DNA of 61,912 nt. It comes from Ancylothrix sp. D3o. Lineage in GTDB: Bacteria > Cyanobacteriota > Cyanobacteriia > Cyanobacteriales > Oscillatoriaceae. The translations under genes and the position numbers were made by a program. A model generated the notes under the pieces. That model saw nothing but the letters and a program-made list of their open reading frames with translations, was not told the DNA's origin and searched no databases. The first letter of the stretch is position 1, and every line of letters starts with the position of its first letter. The DNA lies in NCBI RefSeq assembly GCF_025370775.1, contig NZ_JAMXEX010000003.1:406419-468330 (forward strand). The letters are read 5' to 3'. This document shows, in pieces, positions 24,363 to 33,097 of this stretch.

Positions 24363-25541
24363 ATGCGAATTATACACACAGCGGACTGGCATTTAGGGCG
24401 ACGTTTGCGGGGGATAGATCGCACCCCAGAAATAGCGGCGGCGCTGCAACAACTGTTAAAACAAGCGATAGCAGAAAATGTGGATGCGGTATTAATTGCC
24501 GGCGATATTTTTGATGTGGCTAACCCGCCAGCGTATGCAGAAAAACACGCCTATCAATTTTTTTGTGGGTTACAAGAAGCCGGTATTCCTGCTGTCGCCA
24601 TTGCCGGCAACCATGACAGCCATGCGAGAATAGATAGCCTCGCTCAATTGCTATCCCTCGCGGGGGTGCGGGCGCTAGGAAAACCCCGTTGCTCTGCGGA
24701 TGGGGGCACAATTACTCTCAATACAAAAAGCGGAAAACTTTGCGTAGGGGCGATGCCGTTTGCTTCAGAACAAAGGCTTTTAGATGCAGATGCTTTGTGG
24801 CATCAAGATGAAACAGAAAGACGCTCAAATTATCGGGAAGTAGTGGGATTTTTGTTTGAAGATTTAAGCAGAGAATTTAGAGACAATACAGTTAATATTT
24901 TGATGGCACACTGTAGCCTAGATGGAGCCAGAGCCGCCAAATCAGAAGTAAGTTATTATACGCGAGATAAGTATTTAGTAGACAAAGAAAGTTTCCCCCA
25001 ATCTGCTCAGTATATCGCCTTGGGGCATATTCACATTCATCAGCAAATCGGAAAAAAATATCCGGCTTATTATTCGGGTTCATTAATTCAATTAGATTTT
25101 GGGGAAGCGGAACAACAAAAGGGCTATTGTTTGATAACAGCAGAACCCGGAGAAAAGGCAAAAGTTGAGTTTAAACCTTTGATGGCTCAGAAACCTTTAA
25201 AAGTAATAAGGTGCAAAAAAGCCAACTTAGAAGAAACCCTAGAAGCCAATCAATATCATGCCGGCTTTTTAAAGGTTATTGTGGAAATGGAAAGCCCCGA
25301 AATGGGATTAGCAGATAAAGTTAGAGAAATTTGCCCGCAAACGCTGGTAGTTGAGCCATATTACCCCGAAATGCAACTACCAGAAACACCGACACCGGCA
25401 ACAATAAACCCCGATAACTTTGAACCCCTAGAAGAATTTAAAAACTACTACAAAAACCGCCTAAACACAACCCCACCGCCAGCAGTATTAACAGAATTCC
25501 AAAACCTCTATAACCAACAAAAAGAAACATCTTTTACATAA
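24363..25541 (+). CDS. sbcD: Exonuclease subunit SbcD (Mre11-type)
   Basis: A 392-residue metallophosphoesterase. All five phosphoesterase motifs are seen: HTADWHLGR, AGDIFDVANPP, GNHDSHAR, MAHCSLDGA and LGHIHIHQ. Start at MRIIHTADW rather than the TTG five codons earlier. SbcD with SbcC cleaves hairpins and processes blocked DNA ends using manganese. sbcC follows 85 bases on across a dispersed repeat, so the pair is probably one operon. Confidence 0.95.
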   Translation: MRIIHTADWHLGRRLRGIDRTPEIAAALQQLLKQAIAENVDAVLIAGDIFDVANPPAYAEKHAYQFFCGLQEAGIPAVAIAGNHDSHARIDSLAQLLSLAGVRALGKPRCSADGGTITLNTKSGKLCVGAMPFASEQRLLDADALWHQDETERRSNYREVVGFLFEDLSREFRDNTVNILMAHCSLDGARAAKSEVSYYTRDKYLVDKESFPQSAQYIALGHIHIHQQIGKKYPAYYSGSLIQLDFGEAEQQKGYCLITAEPGEKAKVEFKPLMAQKPLKVIRCKKANLEETLEANQYHAGFLKVIVEMESPEMGLADKVREICPQTLVVEPYYPEMQLPETPTPATINPDNFEPLEEFKNYYKNRLNTTPPPAVLTEFQNLYNQQKETSFT

Positions 25542-25545
25542 TCAA

Positions 25546-25606
25546 TCCATCCCATTCATCTGTGGAGCAGGCATCTTGCCTGCTTTACATCTGCGGTTAA
25601 AAAATA
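25546..25606 (+). repeat. Operon-internal repeat, copy 2, with a nested palindrome
   Basis: CCATCCCATTCATCTGTGGA then GCAGGCATCTTGCCTGC, then CATCTGCGGTTAAAAAA. The GCAGGCATCTTGCCTGC palindrome appears inserted relative to copies 1 and 3. Confidence 0.75.
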
Positions 25607-25626
25607 CTACCTAAACTCTCAAACTT

Positions 25627-28600
25627 ATGCGCCCAATTGAACTAAACTTAGAAGGATTTACCAGCTTCCGCCAAGAAATCAAAATCAACTTTACCGACTT
25701 AGACTTATTTGCAATAACCGGCGCCACAGGAGCCGGCAAATCCTCCCTTTTAGATGCTATGACGTATGCACTTTATGGCACCACAACCCGCACCGGCAAA
25801 CAAATATCAGACTTTGTTAGCCAAGGCGCAAACAACTTAAAAGTACAACTACATTTTTCAGTAGCAAACAACCAATATCGCATCACGCGCCGCTGTCGTC
25901 TCCGCACCGGCACCCCCGAAAATAAAGTCTTATTAGAAACATGGCAAAACAACAACTGGGAAAACTTAGGAACCAGCATCACAGCAGTTCAAAAAACCCT
26001 CGAAGAAATCATCGGAATGGACTTTGACACATTCACGAGAGTTATAGTTTTACCCCAAGGAAAATTTGACGAATTCCTCAAAGGAGACACCGCCAAACGC
26101 CGAGAAATTTTGCGACAATTGGCAGGTTTTGAGATTTTTGAGCGGATGCGAAAACAAGCCGGTGAAATGACGAAACTCTTTAAACAAGAGCGGGAAATGG
26201 TAGAACGTCAATTAATGGAAATTGATGCACCGGCACCCCTAGAAATTGAAGAAAAAAGTACCCAACTTGCTGCATATCAACAACAATTACCCACCCTTAA
26301 TCAAGCAGTCGTCACAGCCCAAAAAACCTTAGATGAAGAAGAAAATTTATTAACTCAACTCTCCAGACTTATCCAATTAAAAAAAGACTTAGAAAACCTT
26401 AATGCCAACAATTCAGAAATCGCCGTATTGCAAGCGCGGTTAGAAAAATTAATTGCTGCTAATAACCTCCAAGCAGATTGGGCATTAGTAAGAGAAGCAC
26501 GCAGTAGTTTTGAAACAGCAGAAACCGGGGTTAAAAATGCTACAATTTCCCTGAATATAGCGCGAGCAAATCTCAACACAGAGCAGCAACAATTAGAAAA
26601 AGTCAGAAAAGAAAATGAAGTGCTGGCACCCCAACTCAAAGCACGCGAAGAAGCCCTTGCTGGAGCAAAAATTTATGAAGAGCAACGCGCACAATATGGC
26701 AAAGAAGTAATTAATGCCGAGAAAACACTGCGGGAAAAAAGCCGGCAACTAGAAAGCGCCCAAACAGAGTTAACAACTGCCGAAAATAAGGTAAAAGTAG
26801 CACACCGGCAAGTCAGCGAAGCAACGGCAAGTCTTGAGCAATATAAAGCCGGTGGTGAGCGATTAAAAAGCTTAGAAAAAATTGCTCCTCTTTTGATTCA
26901 ATTGCAGGAAATTGATAGCCAGGTAAAAAATGAACAAAATCAACTTATAAAAGCCAACAAAGATAAAGAAGCCGGCGCACAAAACTATCAGCAATTGCAG
27001 TTAAAATTGCGAGATTTAGAAGCCTCATTGCAACAAGCACGGGAAGCTTTAGAAGCCGGCGAAAAAGCAAATGCAGAAGCCGCAAAACTCAATCATGCAG
27101 CCGCATTGCGAGTGCAGTTGCAGGCAGGCGACCTTTGCCCTGTGTGCGGGGGGATACATCCAGAAAACGAGCGTTTGCCAGAGTTACCGGCATCCAGTGT
27201 GCTAGATTTAGTGCCGGTGCGAGCACAACTCAATACAGCACAAAAAGCCTTTCAAAATTGCCAAATTGAAACAACAAAAGCAGAAAGCACACTAGAAGCA
27301 CTAAAAAGCCTATCCCAACAATTAAGCCAAAACCTAACAGCAACTCAGCAAAGATTAAACGCCGTCCAATTAGAAATTAATACCATTTTAGGCGAAGAAA
27401 ACTGGCTGCCTTTGACACTTAAACAAGAATTACAAAGCTTGCAAACCAGCGATAAAGCCTACCGGGATACACAGCAACAATTGGAAAAAGCCTCAACCCA
27501 ATTGCAAGTAGCTCAACAAGCCTTACAATATAGCCAAGAAACCCTTGCCAAAATTCAGACAGAATATCAACAAAGCCTTGCAGAATTAGAACACCGGCAA
27601 CAGCAATTAAAAAGTTGTGAAGCTAAACTATTTGAAATAACGAATAATCAACCCTATCAAACTTTATTACAAACCTTGCAGCAAGATAAACAAAAATTAG
27701 CTACCCAACTAAAAGAGGCGGAAAATGCCTATCAAAGCGCCCATAATCAGGCAATTTTGATGGAAGAAAGAGCCAAACAAGCCACCGGCAACCTCGAACA
27801 AGCCACAGCCAAAATTCAGCAATTAGAGGCCGGTTGGCAAGCCAAACTAACCAGCGTCAACTTCACCGAAGAAACCTTTATATTTGCAGTCGAAGACATC
27901 AAAAAACAAGCCGAATGGGAAAGACTAATTCAGCAACACCGCGAAGCCAAAATCAAACTAGAAACCAAAATCACCGATTTAACAGAAACCATCGGAGAAG
28001 AAAAGGCAAAACAAACAAGCCTAGCTGAATTAAATCAACGCATCCAACAGCATAAAACCGCCAAACGCAACGCCGAAGAACAAGTGCAGCAAACCCAAAA
28101 ACAAATTGCAGAAATCACAGCATTTTTGCAAATTGCTCAACAAAAACAACAGCAAACAGAAAGACTCATAGAGCAGCAAACTAGCTTACAAGAAAGAGAA
28201 GAAACTTATCATACTTTGGCACAAAACCTAAAATCTAATGAATTTCAAGCCTACATTTTAGAACACTTAGAAGACGAATTAGTAAAACGAGCAACAATCT
28301 TGCTAGAAGAATTAACCGAACAACGCTACGCTTTAAAAACCCAAGAGGGAGAATATTGGGTGCAAGACAACTGGAATGGGGGAGAATTACGCCGTGTGCG
28401 GACACTTTCTGGCGGAGAAACCTTTGCCACCTCTCTCTCAATGGCACTCGCACTCTCAGAAAAATTAGCCCAAGGATCACAATTAGGTAGCCTATTTTTA
28501 GACGAAGGCTTTGGCACTTTAGATGCTGAAACATTGGAAAGCGTAACGCAAATTTTAGAGTCATTAAGACAGCAATCTCGCTTAATTGGAGTCATTACCC

Positions 28601-28689
28601 ATATTCGCCCATTAGCAGAAAGATTGCCGGCGCAAATTAAAGTTAACAAAACTCCCCAAGGTTCTCATATCAAAATCGAGGTGCAGTAA
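25627..28689 (+). CDS. sbcC: Exonuclease subunit SbcC (Rad50-type SMC ATPase)
   Basis: A 1020-residue SMC-like ATPase. Walker A GATGAGKSS (about 34-42), VLPQGKFDEFLKG Q-loop, then long Gln/Glu-rich coiled coils on each side of a zinc-hook CPVCGG at about 510, signature LSGGE (about 915) and Walker B LFLDEGFGTLD (about 958), then ITHI. The coils are interrupted by AALRVQLQAGD before the hook, as in the family. It forms the ATP-driven clamp with SbcD for double-strand-end processing. Intact, normal length. Converges with dapL. Confidence 0.96.
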   Translation: MRPIELNLEGFTSFRQEIKINFTDLDLFAITGATGAGKSSLLDAMTYALYGTTTRTGKQISDFVSQGANNLKVQLHFSVANNQYRITRRCRLRTGTPENKVLLETWQNNNWENLGTSITAVQKTLEEIIGMDFDTFTRVIVLPQGKFDEFLKGDTAKRREILRQLAGFEIFERMRKQAGEMTKLFKQEREMVERQLMEIDAPAPLEIEEKSTQLAAYQQQLPTLNQAVVTAQKTLDEEENLLTQLSRLIQLKKDLENLNANNSEIAVLQARLEKLIAANNLQADWALVREARSSFETAETGVKNATISLNIARANLNTEQQQLEKVRKENEVLAPQLKAREEALAGAKIYEEQRAQYGKEVINAEKTLREKSRQLESAQTELTTAENKVKVAHRQVSEATASLEQYKAGGERLKSLEKIAPLLIQLQEIDSQVKNEQNQLIKANKDKEAGAQNYQQLQLKLRDLEASLQQAREALEAGEKANAEAAKLNHAAALRVQLQAGDLCPVCGGIHPENERLPELPASSVLDLVPVRAQLNTAQKAFQNCQIETTKAESTLEALKSLSQQLSQNLTATQQRLNAVQLEINTILGEENWLPLTLKQELQSLQTSDKAYRDTQQQLEKASTQLQVAQQALQYSQETLAKIQTEYQQSLAELEHRQQQLKSCEAKLFEITNNQPYQTLLQTLQQDKQKLATQLKEAENAYQSAHNQAILMEERAKQATGNLEQATAKIQQLEAGWQAKLTSVNFTEETFIFAVEDIKKQAEWERLIQQHREAKIKLETKITDLTETIGEEKAKQTSLAELNQRIQQHKTAKRNAEEQVQQTQKQIAEITAFLQIAQQKQQQTERLIEQQTSLQEREETYHTLAQNLKSNEFQAYILEHLEDELVKRATILLEELTEQRYALKTQEGEYWVQDNWNGGELRRVRTLSGGETFATSLSMALALSEKLAQGSQLGSLFLDEGFGTLDAETLESVTQILESLRQQSRLIGVITHIRPLAERLPAQIKVNKTPQGSHIKIEVQ

Positions 28690-28816
28690 GAATCTTTTCT
28701 CATTTTTTCTAACTTTTCAAAAATAAACAAAGCCCCCCAAAGATCACCCTTTAAAAGTAAACCTTCAGCCTCCCATTTAACTCACCGGTTTCTCCCTTTT
28801 TACCCAAAAACTCACT

Positions 28817-28848
28817 GAAAAAACACAGAGGACAGTCGCCTCTGTGTT
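28817..28848 (-). terminator. Terminator between sbcC and dapL
   Basis: AACACAGAGG-ACAGTCG-CCTCTGTGTT. On the minus strand the stem is followed by TTTTTT (dapL terminator); on the plus strand it is followed by ACAAAAAAA, so it mainly serves dapL. Confidence 0.8.
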
Positions 28849-28859
28849 ACAAAAAAACC

Positions 28860-30089
28860 TTAATTTACCCCCGTAATTCTCCGCATAGCCTCCACAACAT
28901 TTTCCCGACTATTAAACGCAGAAATCCGAAAATAGCCCTCACCGGCAGCACCAAAACCAGACCCCGGAGTACCCACAACATTTGAATTCTGCAACAACTT
29001 ATCAAAAAAGTCCCAACTCGATAAATTATCCGGCGTTTTTACCCACACATAAGGCGCATTAACACCACCATAAACCGCCAAACCGGCAGCAGTTAATTTC
29101 TCCCGAATAATCGCAGCATTTTCCAAATAAAAACTAATCAACGCCTTAACCTGCGCTTGCCCTTCCTCAGAATACACCGCCTCAGCGCCCCGCTGCACAA
29201 TATACGAAACCCCATTAAACTTAGTAGACTGCCGGCGGTTCCACAACTTCCATAACTCCACATCCGAATTATCCGCCGCCTTTGCCTTCAAGTTTTTTGG
29301 CACCACAGTAAACGCACAACGAGTACCCGTAAAACCGGCTGTTTTTGAGAACGAACGAAACTCAATAGCACAATCTTTTGCCCCTTCTATCTCATAAATA
29401 GAATGGGGAATATTATCCTCAGTAATATAAGCCTCATAGGCCGCATCAAACAAAATAATCGCGTTATTTTGCTTTGCATAATTCACCCACTGCGTCAAGT
29501 TTTCCTTACTCGCCACAGCCCCCGTAGGATTATTCGGAAAACATAGATAAATTAAATCTACTTTCTCCGCCGGCACCTCAGCAGTAAAATTATTTTCCGC
29601 CGTCACCGGCAAATAAACTAACCCCTCAAATTCTCCCTTTTCATTCGCAGGGCCGGTGTGTCCCGCCATCACATTTGTATCCACATAAACAGGATAAACA
29701 GGGTCAGTTACCGCAATTTTGTTATCATCACCAAAAATATCCAAAATATTGCCGGTGTCGCATTTTGACCCATCCGAAATAAAAATTTCATCCGCATCAA
29801 TATCACATCCGCGAGATTGAAAATCATGCCTCGCAATTGTCTCTCGTAACCAACCATAACCCTGTTCCGGGCCATACCCTTTAAAACTTCCCCGTTCCCC
29901 CATATCTTCCACCGCCTTTATCATCGCCTTGCGACAAGCTTCTGGAAGCGGTTCCGTCACATCCCCAATCCCCAAACGAATAATTTTTGCATCAGGATTT
30001 GCCGCCGCAAACGCATTCACACGCCGTGCAATTTCAGGAAAAAGGTAGCCAGCTTTCAGCTTTAGGTAGTTATTGTTAATTGTTGCCAT
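28860..30089 (-). CDS. dapL: LL-diaminopimelate aminotransferase
   Basis: A 409-residue class I/II PLP aminotransferase, converting tetrahydrodipicolinate directly to LL-diaminopimelate in lysine and peptidoglycan synthesis, the route of cyanobacteria, plants and chlamydiae. Family-specific sequence: [43 protein letters not shown], and the PLP lysine in [17 protein letters not shown]. Full length; start ATG after AATTAATC. It stands alone, divergent from the PEP-mutase-like gene. Confidence 0.96.
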   Translation of the reverse strand: MATINNNYLKLKAGYLFPEIARRVNAFAAANPDAKIIRLGIGDVTEPLPEACRKAMIKAVEDMGERGSFKGYGPEQGYGWLRETIARHDFQSRGCDIDADEIFISDGSKCDTGNILDIFGDDNKIAVTDPVYPVYVDTNVMAGHTGPANEKGEFEGLVYLPVTAENNFTAEVPAEKVDLIYLCFPNNPTGAVASKENLTQWVNYAKQNNAIILFDAAYEAYITEDNIPHSIYEIEGAKDCAIEFRSFSKTAGFTGTRCAFTVVPKNLKAKAADNSDVELWKLWNRRQSTKFNGVSYIVQRGAEAVYSEEGQAQVKALISFYLENAAIIREKLTAAGLAVYGGVNAPYVWVKTPDNLSSWDFFDKLLQNSNVVGTPGSGFGAAGEGYFRISAFNSRENVVEAMRRITGVN

Positions 30090-30280
30090 GATTAATTAAT
30101 TGAAACAGCTTAAAATAGCTTACCTCAAAACGTTGCTCACAAAAAACCTAAATTTTTACCAAAATCGCAAAAACCCACCTCAACCGCAGACAAAGGCAAT
30201 TTTGTCAAGCACTTTGTCAAAGAACTTTCTGAGGCAAACTAAGGTAAAAATAAAAAAGACACAAACCCCTAAAAACCTCT

Positions 30281-31159
30281 ATGTCTCAAGCTGAAAAACT
30301 CCGTCAAATCATCCAAAAACCCGAAATCTTAGTAGTTCCCGGCATCTACGATTGTATCAGTGCCAAACTTGCAGAAAAAGCCGGTTTTGAAGCCGTATTT
30401 ACCAGCGGATTTGGCATCTCCGCCTCCACCCTTGGAAAACCAGATTACGGCCTTCTCACCGGCACAGAAACCCTCTACACCGTCGGCAGAATCGTCCAAG
30501 CAATAAACATCCCCCTCGTCGCCGATTTAGACACCGGCTACGGCAACCCCCTCAACGTCATTCGCACCGTTACCGAAGCCGTACAATTAGGCATTTCTGG
30601 CATCATTTTAGAAGACCAAGAATGGCCGAAAAAATGCGGACACATGGAAAACAAGCGCGTCATTTCTGCTGCTGAACACATCCAAAAAATTAAAGCCGCT
30701 GTCCACGCTAAAGCTAACAGCAACCTCGTAATTATTGCCCGTACAGATGCCCGTGCACCCCTCGGATTAGACGAAGCAATTAAACGCGGACGCGCTTATT
30801 ATGAAGCCGGTGCAGACATCATATTTATCGAAGCCCCGCAAACCATAGAAGACCTTAAAATCATCGCCCAATCCCTCCCCAATATCCCCCTCTTTGCAAA
30901 CATGATTGAAGGCGGAAAAACCCCCCTACTCACCCCCGCAGAACTGCAAAACTTAGGCTATAAAATAGTAGTATTTCCCCTTGCCGGCCTCTTCGCCGCC
31001 ACCCACGCCATGCAAACCTGCTTTCATCACCTCAAACAAAACGGCACCACCACCGGCCTAAATAACCTCGTAAACTTCCAACAATTTGAGGAAATAATCG
31101 ACCTCCCCAAATATCGCCAACTTGAACAACAATTCTCCTTTGAAAATAACCAACCATAA
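30281..31159 (+). CDS. Isocitrate lyase/PEP mutase superfamily protein
   Basis: A 292-residue TIM-barrel enzyme. Motifs: VVPGIYDCISAKLAEKAGF, DLDTGYGNP (metal-binding Asp residues), GIILEDQEWPKKCGHM. The KKCGH signature carries the catalytic Cys of true C-C lyases (isocitrate or 2-methylisocitrate type), absent in PEP mutases. Length is close to PrpB-like lyases. The substrate cannot be named; an oxaloacetate- or methylisocitrate-type acid is likely. The PRK-like kinase starts 17 bases after its stop, so the two are an operon. Confidence 0.85.
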   Translation: MSQAEKLRQIIQKPEILVVPGIYDCISAKLAEKAGFEAVFTSGFGISASTLGKPDYGLLTGTETLYTVGRIVQAINIPLVADLDTGYGNPLNVIRTVTEAVQLGISGIILEDQEWPKKCGHMENKRVISAAEHIQKIKAAVHAKANSNLVIIARTDARAPLGLDEAIKRGRAYYEAGADIIFIEAPQTIEDLKIIAQSLPNIPLFANMIEGGKTPLLTPAELQNLGYKIVVFPLAGLFAATHAMQTCFHHLKQNGTTTGLNNLVNFQQFEEIIDLPKYRQLEQQFSFENNQP

Positions 31160-31176
31160 ACAACCAAAACCAAACA

Positions 31177-32175
31177 ATGAAAACCCCCATTTGCATCACC
31201 CTCCGAACCCAACTGCAAAAACTTAAAACCCCCATCATCATTGGAGTAGCCGGTGACAGCGGCAGCGGAAAAACCACCTACAGCGACGGAATACGCCGGC
31301 TTATTGGTAGCGACATTGTAGACACAATTGCAATGGATGGCTACCACAAAGAAAACCGCGAACAACGCAAAATTAGCAATCGCCTCCCCCTCGATCCCGA
31401 AGCCAACAACCTAGACTTACTCCAACAACATCTCACCCAACTTAAACAAGGCAAAACCGTCGAAATACCCATCTATAACCACGCCACCGGCAACTTTGAC
31501 CCCCCCCTACCATTTCCCCCCAAACCGATCATCATCGTCGAAGGGTTACACGCCCTTTATCCCGAATTTTTACCCCTTTTAGACTTTAGCATTTATGTAG
31601 ACCCAGACCACGATGTAAAATGGCAATGGAAATTTGAGCGAGACGTCAAAAAACGCGGTCATCGTGCCGAAAACCTCAAAGAAGAAATGCTCAAAAGAGA
31701 AGCCGCCTTTAAACGTTGGTTAGACTTCCAAAAAACCGGCGCCGATGTCGTCATCAAAATCTCTCAAAGCCAACTCAAAGAATACTCCCGCCACGAATTT
31801 ACTGCCCACATTCCAGAAGGCTATTACAAAGTAGAATTAATCGTTGTCCCCGCCGCAGTTCCCCTGCCAACGCTACCCCTGCCTTTTGACTTAGCCGCCA
31901 TGCTAGAATCCCACCAACCTCCCTTTATGTTGGCAGCCGTTCCCTGCACCTATTGGGGACGAAACGTAATGATATTACACATTGACGGAATCCTTTCTCA
32001 AGAAACAATTTCCGAACTAGAAAACCACATCGTAGACTACACCGGCATCCCCATTGAACAAGCCATCACAAAACGCGAAAAAAGCCAAGTTTCTGCCACA
32101 GAATTCGCCCAACTTTTAATCACTTGGCGATTCTTAGAACAAGTCAACCATATCTTAGAAGAAACCAGCAATTAA
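31177..32175 (+). CDS. Phosphoribulokinase paralogue lacking redox cysteines
   Basis: A 332-residue P-loop kinase close to cyanobacterial phosphoribulokinase in length and layout. P-loop GVAGDSGSGKTTY (about 24-36), catalytic Asp in AMDGYH, LDPEANNLDL, PIYNHATGNFDPP, IIVEGLHALYP and DADVVIK-like TGADVVIKI. Canonical PRK has a Cys in the P-loop (GDSGCGKS) and one before DDYH (CLDDYH), forming the disulfide that switches it off in the dark with CP12. Here the residues are Ser and Ala, so this enzyme cannot be regulated that way. It may phosphorylate another sugar or nucleoside. Operon partner: the lyase-like gene upstream. Confidence 0.85.
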   Translation: MKTPICITLRTQLQKLKTPIIIGVAGDSGSGKTTYSDGIRRLIGSDIVDTIAMDGYHKENREQRKISNRLPLDPEANNLDLLQQHLTQLKQGKTVEIPIYNHATGNFDPPLPFPPKPIIIVEGLHALYPEFLPLLDFSIYVDPDHDVKWQWKFERDVKKRGHRAENLKEEMLKREAAFKRWLDFQKTGADVVIKISQSQLKEYSRHEFTAHIPEGYYKVELIVVPAAVPLPTLPLPFDLAAMLESHQPPFMLAAVPCTYWGRNVMILHIDGILSQETISELENHIVDYTGIPIEQAITKREKSQVSATEFAQLLITWRFLEQVNHILEETSN

Positions 32176-32185
32176 AAAATTCTTT

Positions 32186-32428
32186 CTAATCACTTATCAT
32201 TTCCTCTACCGGCTTTTGTTCAGACAAAGGCCGGTAATTAATAATCGTCAAATTGATAACAGACACCAATAAAAACATCACAGCCACACCGAAAACCAGC
32301 CGTTCCAGCAAACTGCTACCTCCTCGGAGATTGTACTGCCCAGGTATCCTTAAATGCCGGTCAGCAGAAGATGAGTTTGACAGTTTGCCGGTTAACTGAG
32401 ACTTTTTTTGAAAAAACAATTTAAGCAC
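32186..32428 (-). CDS. Small single-pass membrane protein
   Basis: An 80-residue protein. The start is set at the GTG at 32428 because GGAGGAAATC precedes it directly; the frame extends four codons more to another GTG that would bury this site. The N-terminus is basic (KLFFQKKSQLTGK), a Ser/Arg-rich middle follows, and one membrane segment spans about 41-62 (LLERLVFGVAVMFLLVSVIN). The C-terminus is short and acidic. I do not know the family. It is convergent with the PRK-like gene and divergent from the ndhF3 operon. Confidence 0.65.
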   Translation of the reverse strand: MLKLFFQKKSQLTGKLSNSSSADRHLRIPGQYNLRGGSSLLERLVFGVAVMFLLVSVINLTIINYRPLSEQKPVEEMISD

Positions 32429-32696
32429 GATTTCCTCCACACCTCAAGAAAATTGGCATAAAACCGGCCAGACGAACCCTAAATAATTGTAGGGCTGGGA
32501 GTCCTTTCTTTGATCCAAGGGTTAGACCCCCTTTTTGGCTGTGTCTACTTTTCTTAATTTAAGACAGGTTTTCCTAATCATAATACAGATTTTTTTATCC
32601 CCAACAGCAAAAATCCAGACTTAGCCAACCGGCACCCAGGAAACACCAGAAAAACCAACCCTACATTAATTATCTAATTCTTTTTCCCACAAATTC

Positions 32697-32724
32697 TTGA
32701 CTTTTTAACCTTTTTAAGCATAAT
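32697..32724 (+). promoter_or_regulatory. Sigma-70-type promoter of the ndhF3 operon
   Basis: -35 TTGACT (32697-32702), 16-base spacer, -10 CATAAT (32719-32724); five of six matches in each. Predicted start near 32731. Confidence 0.6.
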
Positions 32725-32745
32725 TTGTTCATACATAAATAAGTA

Positions 32746-32762
32746 TCAATAGTTACGATTGA
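32746..32762. promoter_or_regulatory. LysR-type palindrome, candidate NdhR/CcmR operator
   Basis: TCAAT-AGTTACG-ATTGA, a perfect 5-bp inverted repeat with T-N-A symmetry, at about +15 to +31 of the predicted transcript, a position suited to repression. NdhR (CcmR), a LysR-type regulator, represses ndhF3 operons in known cyanobacteria with TCAAT-type half-sites. The spacing differs from the published consensus as I recall it. Confidence 0.4.
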
Positions 32763-33097
32763 GCATTCCTATAGGATCAAAAACTCCGAAGCCGCCTCAG
32801 AAAAATAACTTGTTCGTTCAAAAGCCAAAACCGCAAGCCCGGCAAGGGTTTGAACCAATAAACCCCCCTTTAAAAAAGTAAGATGCGCGCTAGCCCCAAC
32901 CATTTATAAGCAAAAATTACAATATTCATCGTGTAATTTTTTAGATCCGCGCCACAAATTTGAAACCCTTTCCGGTAATCTATAGAGACAAGCTTAAAAA
33001 AATATTAATCACCCATAGAGAAGCATCTAGGAATCCCTAGAGGCTTGGTTTCTGCTTGCTTGCCAACAAAAAAACTTCTCAAGACGAGGAATTGCCA

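Larger units (their letters stand above)
32429..33097. other. Regulatory region and long leader of the CO2-uptake operon
   Basis: About 670 bases without genes. It contains the promoter and palindrome listed next. The leader from the predicted start site to the ndhF3 ATG is about 365 bases, long enough for a structured 5' UTR; I see only weak local dyads in it. Low-CO2 genes are expected to be regulated here. Confidence 0.6.
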
